Source of the DNA: an uncultured bacterium | Lineage (GTDB): Bacteria; Bacillota; Clostridia; Lachnospirales; Lachnospiraceae | Direction of reading: 5' to 3' | Assembly (NCBI GenBank): GCA_947651225.1 | Contig: CANSYK010000016.1 | Coordinates: forward strand, 1-57,349 | DNA length: 57,349 nt | Shown: positions 8,945 to 17,428 of the stretch, piece by piece | How the letters are laid out: the number at the start of each line of letters is the position of its first letter | Numbering within the stretch: the first letter of the stretch is position 1 | Notes under the pieces: model-generated | What the model was told of the DNA's origin: nothing | What the model saw: the letters and a program-made list of their open reading frames with translations, nothing else | Databases searched by the model: none | Program-made: the position numbers and the translations under genes

Positions 8945-10150
8945 ATGGCTGAAAATAGAAAAAGTACAGTTTGTAAGATAGATAAAGAAGAATTTGAGAA
9001 GAAATGCAAAAGGTTATATTGCTGGTTTGTGTATCATTTTTGTCCGGTGAAGAAGAATAAAATTATATTTTCCCAATTTGGAGGAAAGGGGTATGGCTGT
9101 AATCCACGGGCAATTTGTGATGAATTTTTAAAAAGAAACGAGGGATATGACTTAGTCTGGATTCTTGGAAAAAATGCAGATGCAAAGAAGGCGGGAATAC
9201 CAGAAGGGGTGCGTACCATTTCAGGAGATCGGGTATTGTATGAGTTGCTCACTGCAAAAGTATGGGTTAATAATATCCATTTTAATGTTCTGCTGGATAA
9301 AGGAGTAAGAAAGAGAAAAAAATCGATATATCTGAATACTTTTCATGGTGGAATTACGTTGAAAAATGAAGGAAAGGATAAGCACAGCTATAAGGAAACA
9401 ACGGAGCTTAGCCTAAAAGAGCAGATGTACCGCAAAGATGCAGAGATGGTGGATTATGTGACATGTGGCTGCGATATGGAGAAACATGTATTGGACGAGT
9501 TTTTTTATGGCCATGGGGAGATTGTAAAGCTGGGAGATGCCAGAACGGATGTTCTTGTAAATGGTTCTTTCGAGATTGAAGAAAAAGTACGAAAGTTTTA
9601 CAAGATTCCGGAAGGAACTAAGATTGCAATCTATGCACCGACTTTTCGTGCGGACATGAAGCTGCACTGGTATGATTTGAATTATGAAGAGATTCTGGAT
9701 ACTTTGGAGGAAGAGTATCAGTGCCCATGGGTAATGCTGATTCGCCTTCATCCACGTCTTGCAGGGAAAACAAAAAATATTATGCCAGATTCTAAGAGAT
9801 TTATAAATGCCGCTCAATATACGGATATGCAGGAGCTTTTGGTGGCGTCTGATTTCATGATTTCTGATTATTCTTCTGTAATTACGGATTTTATGTTGAC
9901 GAAAAGACCTGCTTTGATGTATGTACCGGATCTGGAGCGCTATTTACAATCCCGTGGTATGTATTTTGAGATGGAAGACCTGCCATTTCCTTATGCACAG
10001 ACAAAGGAGGAACTGATTGAGAACATGAAAAATTTTGATTCTGAGCAGTATGCACAGAAGGTGGATCAGTTTATTGAAAAGATTGGATATGTTGCTGATG
10101 GCAGGGCATCAGAAAAAATTGTAGATTTTCTGAAAGAAAAGATTGGATAG
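8945..10150 (+). CDS. CDP-glycerol/ribitol glycerophosphotransferase-family protein, short form (TagB/TagF type)
   Basis: This 401-residue GT-B-fold enzyme would add glycerol-phosphate or ribitol-phosphate units from CDP-alditol to a lipid-linked acceptor at the inner face of the membrane. Family landmarks are visible: FSQFGGKGYGCNP near the N-terminus, NTFHGG with the catalytic His (about 132), APTFRAD (about 231), IRLHPR (about 268) and ISDYSSVITDF (about 307). It lacks an N-terminal accessory domain, so it is the short TagB-like form. GGAGGT lies before the ATG. tagD follows 55 bases downstream, implying CDP-glycerol as donor. A longer polymerase at 13915 may extend what this one primes; that division of labour is inference. 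Confidence 0.9.
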   Translation: MAENRKSTVCKIDKEEFEKKCKRLYCWFVYHFCPVKKNKIIFSQFGGKGYGCNPRAICDEFLKRNEGYDLVWILGKNADAKKAGIPEGVRTISGDRVLYELLTAKVWVNNIHFNVLLDKGVRKRKKSIYLNTFHGGITLKNEGKDKHSYKETTELSLKEQMYRKDAEMVDYVTCGCDMEKHVLDEFFYGHGEIVKLGDARTDVLVNGSFEIEEKVRKFYKIPEGTKIAIYAPTFRADMKLHWYDLNYEEILDTLEEEYQCPWVMLIRLHPRLAGKTKNIMPDSKRFINAAQYTDMQELLVASDFMISDYSSVITDFMLTKRPALMYVPDLERYLQSRGMYFEMEDLPFPYAQTKEELIENMKNFDSEQYAQKVDQFIEKIGYVADGRASEKIVDFLKEKIG

Positions 10151-10205
10151 TAATAAGATTTAAATTACTGTTTTAGCTGCAAAAGGCACAATATGGAGGA
10201 TTATA

Positions 10206-10601
10206 ATGAAAAAAGTAATTACGTATGGAACCTTTGATTTGCTGCATTATGGACATGTAAATCTGCTCCGCAGGGCAAAGGAACAGGGAGATTATCTGAT
10301 TGTTGCATTATCTACGGATGAGTTTAACTGGAAGGAAAAGCAGAAGGTATGTTATTTTGAGTATGAGAAAAGAAAACAGCTTTTAGAGGCAATCCGTTAT
10401 GTGGATTTGGTTATCCCGGAAGAGTCCTGGGATCAGAAAGTTAATGATGTACAGGAATTTAAGGTAGATACTTTTGTAATTGGCGATGACTGGGAAGGCA
10501 AGTTTGACTTTTTAAAGGAGTACTGCGAGGTCGTATATCTGGCAAGAACTCCTGAAATTTCTACAACGCAGATCAAGGAAACACTAAAGAAAAAATCATA
10601 G
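10206..10601 (+). CDS. tagD: Glycerol-3-phosphate cytidylyltransferase
   Basis: TagD makes CDP-glycerol from glycerol-3-phosphate and CTP. The 131-residue length is exact for the family. The nucleotide-binding motif [14 protein letters not shown] (about residues 8-21) has the HxGH signature, and the second motif, [12 protein letters not shown], is near the C-terminus. GGAGG lies before the ATG. It sits between a TagB/F-type polymerase and a GDPD gene, so the cluster is equipped to make and use glycerol-phosphate units. Confidence 0.95.
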   Translation: MKKVITYGTFDLLHYGHVNLLRRAKEQGDYLIVALSTDEFNWKEKQKVCYFEYEKRKQLLEAIRYVDLVIPEESWDQKVNDVQEFKVDTFVIGDDWEGKFDFLKEYCEVVYLARTPEISTTQIKETLKKKS

Positions 10602-10614
10602 GCAGGATGAATAA

Positions 10615-11832
10615 ATGAGGGCAATTAGTGGAATAAAAAAGAAGATAGGAAAATGGCTAAAGCCCAATAAAAAGGTAACGACTATTATATATGCAGGAAA
10701 CGGGGCAGATAAAGTTCATACGGAGAAAGTACAGAAAGAGGAATTTCAGATTCAGGAACCAGGTGCAGGAATCTGGCGTTTTGTTGTACAACAGAAAATT
10801 TCAGGAAAAATAGAAGAAATGGAATTGGAAGATATTTTCTCATATGGCAAGGGGGAATTTTTGGGCTATTATGCAAGAAAAAAGCAGGGGAAGCGCTGGA
10901 AGTGGTATACGGAAAATGGACAATGGTATAGCAGCACAAATTTGGTAAAAGCGGATGCACCCAAAAAGAAAATGTTTCAAAAGGGAGAAAGAATTGGGAA
11001 AGCTTTTAAGACAGGCGAGAAAGTGTATTTGATTGCGCAGTGGAAGAATCCTGAAAATGGAGAGGTAATGCAGACAGGCTATCCGATTTTTTCCCATAAG
11101 CTTATGGCGCATGCGCTGGGAGCGCATAAGGGAAAGTGTTATACGAATACGCTGGAAGCTTTTGAACATTCCTATGAAGAGGGATACCGCTATTTTGAAG
11201 TAGATGTGGCTCTTACGGCAGAGGATGAACTGGTGCTTAGCCATGGCTGGAGTGAAAAGGAATGTAAAGTGACAGGAATGAAGTATAAACCGGAATTTGA
11301 ACACATGACCAGAGAACAGTTTAAAAAGCAGACTATATCAGGAATGCATGTAATGGATTTGTCTGATTTGAAAGGGATTATGAATCAATATCCTGACACG
11401 TATTTTGAGATTGATTTTCACAGAACCGATGCGGCAAAAAAAGTAAAAGTCCTTTTGGAAGAATTTGCAGGTCAGGAAGCTCTTTTGGACAGGCTTTTAA
11501 TACAGGCAGAAAATCGTAAGATTTTTGCGGAGATTGATGGAGTTTATCATTTCCTGAATGTTCAGCTTATCCTGGGAAAAGAATGGTTAGAAAAGCTGGA
11601 AGAGGGAATTGCTTTTGCCTTTGAACATGGGATTGAAACAATCGCAATGCGTCATGCATATTTTGAGGAGAGTGCAGTTCGCATTCTGAAAGAGGCGGGA
11701 TTGAATGTAATGGCATATACGTTAAAAGACGATGTGTCACGGGCAAAGGAGCTGCTTACTATGGGAGTCAATACAATCTGCACAGATTTTGTAAGACCAA
11801 AAGATATTTTAGAAAGTGGTTTGGATAATTGA
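10615..11832 (+). CDS. GDPD-family phosphodiesterase with an unrecognised N-terminal domain, apparently active
   Basis: The C-terminal part (about residues 160-405) is a glycerophosphodiester phosphodiesterase barrel. The first catalytic His is in AHALGAHKG (about 165), the metal-binding Glu and Asp are in FEVDVALT (about 194-196), and the second His is in LSHGW (about 209). A further Glu is visible in YFEIDFH. The substrate would be a glycerophosphodiester such as a teichoic-acid backbone or a lipid headgroup. The first 150 residues are basic, aromatic and beta-rich and match nothing I recognise. There is no signal peptide or membrane helix, which is unusual for an enzyme that would remodel wall polymer outside the cell. 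It starts 13 bases after tagD, so the genes are co-transcribed. Confidence 0.8.
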   Translation: MRAISGIKKKIGKWLKPNKKVTTIIYAGNGADKVHTEKVQKEEFQIQEPGAGIWRFVVQQKISGKIEEMELEDIFSYGKGEFLGYYARKKQGKRWKWYTENGQWYSSTNLVKADAPKKKMFQKGERIGKAFKTGEKVYLIAQWKNPENGEVMQTGYPIFSHKLMAHALGAHKGKCYTNTLEAFEHSYEEGYRYFEVDVALTAEDELVLSHGWSEKECKVTGMKYKPEFEHMTREQFKKQTISGMHVMDLSDLKGIMNQYPDTYFEIDFHRTDAAKKVKVLLEEFAGQEALLDRLLIQAENRKIFAEIDGVYHFLNVQLILGKEWLEKLEEGIAFAFEHGIETIAMRHAYFEESAVRILKEAGLNVMAYTLKDDVSRAKELLTMGVNTICTDFVRPKDILESGLDN

Positions 11833-11857
11833 TTTTTAATATATTGTATGTTATACT
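11829..11857 (+). promoter_or_regulatory. Likely sigma-A promoter for the pyruvyl transferase fusion gene
   Basis: TTGATT and TATACT are separated by exactly 17 bases. The -35 box overlaps the stop codon of the preceding GDPD gene. A small hairpin (ATCAGA/TCTGAT, 11892-11908) lies in the leader before the ATG at 11953. The downstream half of the cluster could therefore be transcribed separately. Confidence 0.55.
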
Positions 11858-11952
11858 CAAAAAGTTAGGCTAAAGAACTGTTTTACAGCCCATCAGAAAA
11901 AGTCTGATTGGTATGCAAAAGAGAATTATAAAAAAGGATTTGGGATTTTAGA

Positions 11953-13842
11953 ATGAAGAAAAAGAAAGAAAATCTCAGAAGAATAACAATACTGTTAGTC
12001 GAAATTGTAAACCGGAATCTGGGGGATAATGTAATTGCTGACAATGCGGAATATATTTTGACGAAAGTATTGCCAAAGTATATTAAGCAAGATTATATTG
12101 TTTATCACTACAATATTTACAAAGAGGATTATGCACTTCTTCAGCGGGCTGACTTGATTGTTTTTGCTGGTGGGGGATTGATAAAATATAAGCAGGAGTT
12201 TTTTTATCATTATATTTCTGAAATTTTGCAGGTAGCAGAGAAGCAGCAGATACCTGTATATTTTAATTGTGTAGGAGTTGAGGGATATGAAGAAGAGGAT
12301 GAACGATGCCAGCGGTTAAAAAATAGTCTGAATTATTCTTGCGTGAAGGGGATTTCGGTTCGAGATGATGTAGTGACTTTAAAAAAATGTTATATCCAAA
12401 GAAAGGATATACGGGTTACGAAAGTGATCGATCCGGCTGTTTTGACTTCGGAGGCATATGGTATTGTAAAAGAGGAACACTCTAAGGTGATTGGTCTTGG
12501 AATTATAAGAGATCAGGTCTTTGCCGACAATGGCATAGAGTGGGTTGATAAAGAAATGGAATTAAAGCTTTGGTGTGAGCTGATTTCGGAAATTGAAAAG
12601 GCAGGATATGAATGGCAGTTATTTACGAATGGCCGTATTCAGGACCATACGTTTGCGTTGGAAGTCTTAAAGGCTTCCGGGCGGGCAAACGAAGCAAAGC
12701 GGTATTTTGCGAAGCGTCCAATACTTGCAAAAGATCTGGTGAAAATTATTTCAGGATATACAGGTATTATAGCCGGAAGGCTGCATTCTAATATTATTGC
12801 TTATGCGCTGAAAGTACCTGGAATTGGCCTGGTCTGGAATGACAAACTTTTGTTTTGGGGAAAGAGGATTGGGTATCCAGAACGATTTATACGGCCAGAA
12901 CAGTTTAATGCCACAAGTATGATTGAGGTATTGTTGAAAGGGTTGAAAGAGGGAGTAAAAAAAACACCAGGCGTATGGTTTTGGGAGAAACGCATGCAGT
13001 ATGAGCTTGCTTATTTTATCAAAACTTATGGAATAAAGGCGGCTATGCTGCCCAAAAAAGAGAAAAAAAATGTAAAATGGAAAGAAAAGCTGCTTGCGTC
13101 TGCACTGGGAGGTGCAGAACTTAGATATGTCAACATGAATAACTTAGCGGTAATGAAAGAAAAATATAAAGAGGGCTTTCGGAAGTTTGAAGCAGATATC
13201 CGCCTTACATCAGATGGCAGCCTGGTCTGCGTTAATGGCTGGTCGCCCCAGACCTATGAAAGGCTTGGGCTTAATGCGAAAGATTATGAATCAGAGCCTC
13301 CAACATATGATGTTTTTATAAAGTGTAAATGTTATGAGGGCGTGTATGAAACGGCCGATTTTGCACAGTTATCTGACTGCATAGAAAATATGAAAGGCGC
13401 TACTTTAATCCTGGACATTGGAAAACCTTCTAAAATGGTGCTGGGACAAATGATTTCTGAATTATGCCGCATCTGTGCAGAAAGAGAGCGGTTGGTTAAA
13501 AAATTGCTGATACGCGTGCAGTCAAAATATGTATTGGAGCAATTTGTAAAGGCAGACATAAAGTTTTGCCTGGCCTATTATATGCCAACGCAGGAGGTTT
13601 GTGAAGAAAAGGGGATTACATCTTCTAAAGTGGTGGCATTGTGTAAGAAATATAAAGTAAAATGGGTTACAATGCCGAAAGAGGCATTAAGAAAAGAGGT
13701 AGTGGAAGAATTACATGGTTTTAACATTAAAATATGTGTGTTTTCATTTAATACCCTTACAGGGATAGAAGAGGCTCTGGATATGGGAGTAGATTTGGTG
13801 GGGACACATCATATAAGTATAAAGATGTTAAGGGAATTGTAG
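11953..13842 (+). CDS. Polysaccharide pyruvyl transferase fused to a degenerate GDPD-like domain
   Basis: Residues 1 to about 340 are a polysaccharide pyruvyl transferase domain, which would attach a pyruvate ketal from phosphoenolpyruvate to a sugar. Visible landmarks are NRNLGDNVIADNA near residue 20, VFAGGGLIKY (about 72), and GRLHSNIIAYALKVPG (about 275) with the conserved His. Residues from about 378 to 629 align with the neighbouring GDPD protein but have lost its catalytic residues: AHALG is ASALG here, SHGW is VNGW, and FEID is ILDI, while the Glu and Asp of FEADI remain. The C-terminal half is therefore probably a non-catalytic binding domain. There is no signal peptide. The fusion sits between the active GDPD and the second polymerase. 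Confidence 0.78.
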   Translation: MKKKKENLRRITILLVEIVNRNLGDNVIADNAEYILTKVLPKYIKQDYIVYHYNIYKEDYALLQRADLIVFAGGGLIKYKQEFFYHYISEILQVAEKQQIPVYFNCVGVEGYEEEDERCQRLKNSLNYSCVKGISVRDDVVTLKKCYIQRKDIRVTKVIDPAVLTSEAYGIVKEEHSKVIGLGIIRDQVFADNGIEWVDKEMELKLWCELISEIEKAGYEWQLFTNGRIQDHTFALEVLKASGRANEAKRYFAKRPILAKDLVKIISGYTGIIAGRLHSNIIAYALKVPGIGLVWNDKLLFWGKRIGYPERFIRPEQFNATSMIEVLLKGLKEGVKKTPGVWFWEKRMQYELAYFIKTYGIKAAMLPKKEKKNVKWKEKLLASALGGAELRYVNMNNLAVMKEKYKEGFRKFEADIRLTSDGSLVCVNGWSPQTYERLGLNAKDYESEPPTYDVFIKCKCYEGVYETADFAQLSDCIENMKGATLILDIGKPSKMVLGQMISELCRICAERERLVKKLLIRVQSKYVLEQFVKADIKFCLAYYMPTQEVCEEKGITSSKVVALCKKYKVKWVTMPKEALRKEVVEELHGFNIKICVFSFNTLTGIEEALDMGVDLVGTHHISIKMLREL

Positions 13843-13914
13843 TTTAAAATATTCATTGGGAACGGGCTTTCTTTTGGAGTTTCCTGTTATGATTAAAAGG
13901 TAGAGGTAAATAAA

Positions 13915-15654
13915 ATGAAGAACTGTTTAGAGGAGCAACGAGTCAAAGCAACAATTATTGGAATGGAATGGGAACGTGTTACGGTTCATATGGAGGTACA
14001 GTTAGAACTTGTAGATGAGCAGCTTGAAAAGGATTCCCTGATCTATTATGCGGTAAATGGTCTTTATAAGGCAAAGGCAATGTTCAAGGTCGTTTATTTA
14101 GATGATAACAGGGTAAAACTGTCAATGAATATTACCAATCCGGGAGATTGTCAATGTCTTAGGATGGGGACGTATTCTATTCTGGTATGTGATAATGGAC
14201 GTATTTTGGCAAAATGTATGGTAGATCCGGCGATTGTTCCTTTTATGGAAGATTATTCTCGTTCCTTTTTACATAACAACAGAACGAAGGCGTTTGTGGT
14301 AAGCTTTTCTGTGGCAAAGGACGAGGATGAACTTCCATTAGTCATGTATTCGATGGATGCTACAAAATCTTCCGTGGATTTGCAGACGAACCGGGAAATT
14401 GTAAAGGAAGCGCTTGAAGAACCAATGGTTTTAATCAAAAAGAATATGGGAAGAATCCGCTGGAAATTCCTGTACCACCGATATGTAAAAAAATACCGGA
14501 AAGTTAAAAAGACAATTATGTTTATGACAGAGCAGAGTAAAACCCTTGGGGGCAATCTGCAGGCGGTGTATGACCGTATGGTGAAGCGGGGACTGGATAA
14601 AGAGTATACTATTCTGGTATCAGCCCGCCCGGCGTCCTATGAGACACAGACCAGAAAGAGTACAAAGCAGTTAATTAGAAAGATGGCACAGTGTAGCATG
14701 ATTTTTATCGACGACCATGCACCGATTTTTGACTGGCTGGAGTTGAATCCGAGAACAAAGCTGATTCAGTTATGGCATGCGGGCGCAGGTTTTAAATCTT
14801 CTGGTTACAGCCGCTGGGGACATCTGGGCTGCCCGGCTCCGGTAAGCTGCCATCGCCAGTATAAATATGGTATTGCTGGTTCCAGAAATATCGGAAAATT
14901 TTTCTCAGAAGTGTTTGGAATTAATGATGAACAGATTTTACCAACTGGAATGCCCCGTATGGATGAATATCTGGATAAAGATTACCGTGTGAAAAGGACA
15001 GAGGAGTTGTACCAGCAGTATCCACTCTGCAAGGGAAAGAAAGTGATTCTTTTTGCGCCAACGTATCGTGGAAAGAATAGGGCAACCGCTTATTATCCAT
15101 ATGAAAGAATTGATTTTAAGCGGTTATATGATTTTTGCGGTGATGAATATGTTGTCCTGTTTAAGATGCACCCATGGGTAGCTTTTCCAGTGCCGATTGA
15201 GGAAAGCATGAAAGACCGTTTTGCAGATGTGAATACATTCCCGAATATTAATGATTTATTTTATATTACCGATTTATTGATTACCGATTATTCTTCCAAT
15301 ATTTTTGAGTATAGTTTGATGCGAAAGCCAATGATGTTTTATGCTTTTGATAAGATTCAGTATTCTTTTTCAAGAGGTTTTCACAGAGATTATGAAGAGG
15401 CTGCGCCAGGAAAAGTATGTTATGATTTTGAAGAGTTGATGCAGGCGTTAGAGAAGAAGGATTTTGAGTATGAAAAGGTGGAAGAATATGTAGAAAAGCA
15501 TTTTGACTATATTGACAGTGGTGCCTCTGACAGGGTAATTGACTGGATTCTGCTTGGAAATGTGCCACAGGATATTAAAGCAGAAATTTCGAAAAATGCA
15601 AAAGCAATTAAGCGTATGCGTAAATTGGATTTTTCTGAATTAAAAGAGGGATAA
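13915..15654 (+). CDS. CDP-glycerol/ribitol glycerophosphotransferase-family polymerase, long form (TagF type)
   Basis: This 579-residue enzyme has an accessory N-terminal region of about 200 residues followed by the GT-B catalytic part. Motifs are IQLWHAGAGFKSSG with the catalytic His (about 286), FAPTYRGKN (about 381), FKMHPW (about 417) and ITDYSSNIFEYS (about 455). It would polymerise poly(glycerol-phosphate) or poly(ribitol-phosphate) from CDP-activated units at the membrane. The N-terminal region resembles the non-catalytic region of TagF/TarL-type polymerases in position. The next gene, a cytidylyltransferase, begins 2 bases after the stop codon, pointing to coupled synthesis of CDP-ribitol; donor choice is inference. 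Confidence 0.9.
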   Translation: MKNCLEEQRVKATIIGMEWERVTVHMEVQLELVDEQLEKDSLIYYAVNGLYKAKAMFKVVYLDDNRVKLSMNITNPGDCQCLRMGTYSILVCDNGRILAKCMVDPAIVPFMEDYSRSFLHNNRTKAFVVSFSVAKDEDELPLVMYSMDATKSSVDLQTNREIVKEALEEPMVLIKKNMGRIRWKFLYHRYVKKYRKVKKTIMFMTEQSKTLGGNLQAVYDRMVKRGLDKEYTILVSARPASYETQTRKSTKQLIRKMAQCSMIFIDDHAPIFDWLELNPRTKLIQLWHAGAGFKSSGYSRWGHLGCPAPVSCHRQYKYGIAGSRNIGKFFSEVFGINDEQILPTGMPRMDEYLDKDYRVKRTEELYQQYPLCKGKKVILFAPTYRGKNRATAYYPYERIDFKRLYDFCGDEYVVLFKMHPWVAFPVPIEESMKDRFADVNTFPNINDLFYITDLLITDYSSNIFEYSLMRKPMMFYAFDKIQYSFSRGFHRDYEEAAPGKVCYDFEELMQALEKKDFEYEKVEEYVEKHFDYIDSGASDRVIDWILLGNVPQDIKAEISKNAKAIKRMRKLDFSELKEG

Positions 15655-15655
15655 T

Positions 15656-16363
15656 ATGGCAGAAACGATGGTATTTGGTGTGATTCTTGCAGGCGGTGAC
15701 GGGCAGTCTATGGAACAGGCAAAACAGTATCAGATGCTTGGAAATAAACCAGTCTTAGTTCATACCATTGAAAAGTTTTATATTCATAAAAGGCTGGAAA
15801 AGATTTTGGTTCTCTGCCCAAAGAAGTGGCTCGATTCTACACAGAATATGATGGAACAGTATTTTCCAAAAAGCAATGGGCGCATTGTGCTGACAGAGAG
15901 TGGAACTACCAGAAATGAAACTATTTTAAATGCGGTTCGTTTTATGGAAAAGCAGTATGGGTTAACACAGGACATACTTTTTGTAACACATGATTCCGTA
16001 CGCCCTTTTGTGTCCTATCGCATTATTGAGGAAAATATTGAATATGGTTTAAAATATGGTGTAGTGGATACGGTGATTCCGTCAAGTGATACAATTGTTT
16101 ACAGTGAAGATGCTGCTAAAATTACATCCGTCCCAAAGCGTTCGATAATGTATCAGGGGCAGACACCGCAGACATTTCCGGCTTTTATGTTCAAAAAATT
16201 GTATCAGGATATGAAAGAGGAAGAGAAAGCAGTACTTACCGATGCCTGTAAAGTGTTTGTTTTAAACGGGGAAAAAGTGCATCTTGCAGAGGGTGAGAAT
16301 GCGAATATAAAAATAACGTACCCATATGATTTAAAGGTGGCAGAGTCTTTAATGATTCCATAA
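15656..16363 (+). CDS. TarI/IspD-family cytidylyltransferase with a degenerate signature loop
   Basis: This 235-residue paralogue of the gene at 2028 lies directly before tarJ, the normal partner of TarI, so the expected role is making CDP-ribitol from ribitol-5-phosphate. HDSVRPF, GQTPQTF and NIKITYPYDL are intact. The CTP-binding loop is not: residues around 12-24 read AGGDGQSMEQAKQYQ, where the family has AGGxGxRM followed by PKQ. The conserved Arg is Ser, the Pro before KQ is Ala, and the loop is a few residues short. The gene is otherwise well preserved and in frame, so activity may be altered or supplied by the paralogue. It starts 2 bases after the polymerase gene. Confidence 0.82.
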   Translation: MAETMVFGVILAGGDGQSMEQAKQYQMLGNKPVLVHTIEKFYIHKRLEKILVLCPKKWLDSTQNMMEQYFPKSNGRIVLTESGTTRNETILNAVRFMEKQYGLTQDILFVTHDSVRPFVSYRIIEENIEYGLKYGVVDTVIPSSDTIVYSEDAAKITSVPKRSIMYQGQTPQTFPAFMFKKLYQDMKEEEKAVLTDACKVFVLNGEKVHLAEGENANIKITYPYDLKVAESLMIP

Positions 16364-16400
16364 GTTGCTTATACAGTATGAAGGGATGATGTGAAGAACC

Positions 16401-17426
16401 ATGTTAAATACAGTATACCGTCTGGTTGCGCCAAGACGGTTCGAGGTTGCATTTAGTGATATTGATTTAGAGGCCAGACAGGTGATTGTCCGGCCGGCCT
16501 ATCTGTCAATCTGTCACGCAGATCAGCGTTATTATCAGGGAGCGCGCCCTATTGAGGTGATGAAACAGAAGCTTCCCATGGCATTGATCCATGAGGGGGT
16601 AGGCGAAGTTGTTTATGATGCAACAGGAACGTTTCAAAGCGGGGATTCGGTTATTATGATTCCCAATATTCCAACCGAGCAGGATAATGTGATTGCGGAA
16701 AATTATCTGCGGAGCAGTAAATTCCGGGCAAGCAGTTTTGACGGGTTTATGCAGGAGCATGTGGCTATGGCTCCAGACAGGCTTGTTTCCATAGATTCTT
16801 CGGTGGATAAGGTAGTGGCTGCGTTTACGGAACTGGTTTCGGTCAGTGTACATGCTATTCGGCGTTTTGCTACTATTGCGCATTCCAGAAGAGGGGTTGT
16901 CGGAATCTGGGGAGATGGAAACCTTGGCTATATTACAGCTATTTTTTTTCGGACAATGTTTCCAGACACCAGGCTTTATATTTTTGGTGTAAATCAGGAG
17001 AAGCTTTCCCAATTTTCTTTTGCCGATGAAACTTTTTCCGTCACCGATATACCGCCAGATTTGCTAGTAGACCACGCTTTTGAGTGTGTGGGAGGAGAGG
17101 CTTCCCAAAGGGCGATTAGCCAGATTATTGATCATATTGGCCCAGAAGGAACAATTTCTCTTCTGGGTGTGTCAGAATATCCGGTTCCAATCAACACCAG
17201 AATGGTTCTGGAAAAAGGGCTTCGTATTTTTGGAAGCAGCCGGAGCGGAAGAGATGATTTTTTGAAAACGGTGGCTTTGTACCACAGTCATCCAGAGATT
17301 GTTGGTTACCTGAGTAATATCGTGGGGGCACAACTTGAAATTCGTACAATTGCCGATATGAATAAGGCTTTTGAAACAGATATTCATAAAAGCATTGGAA
17401 AAACAATAATGATATGGAATAAATAG
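16401..17426 (+). CDS. tarJ: Ribitol-5-phosphate 2-dehydrogenase-like (TarJ family)
   Basis: TarJ reduces ribulose-5-phosphate to ribitol-5-phosphate with NADPH, feeding CDP-ribitol synthesis. The 341-residue medium-chain dehydrogenase has [17 protein letters not shown] (about 33-49), [14 protein letters not shown] (about 58-71) and the Rossmann region [13 protein letters not shown] (about 167-179). The ATG at 16401 was chosen; an upstream GTG in GTGAAGAACC is out of frame. The adjacency to the TarI-like gene is the classic tarIJ order. It ends 2 bases before the queA start, so queA may be read through from the cluster. Confidence 0.88.
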   Translation: MLNTVYRLVAPRRFEVAFSDIDLEARQVIVRPAYLSICHADQRYYQGARPIEVMKQKLPMALIHEGVGEVVYDATGTFQSGDSVIMIPNIPTEQDNVIAENYLRSSKFRASSFDGFMQEHVAMAPDRLVSIDSSVDKVVAAFTELVSVSVHAIRRFATIAHSRRGVVGIWGDGNLGYITAIFFRTMFPDTRLYIFGVNQEKLSQFSFADETFSVTDIPPDLLVDHAFECVGGEASQRAISQIIDHIGPEGTISLLGVSEYPVPINTRMVLEKGLRIFGSSRSGRDDFLKTVALYHSHPEIVGYLSNIVGAQLEIRTIADMNKAFETDIHKSIGKTIMIWNK

Positions 17427-17428
17427 TT

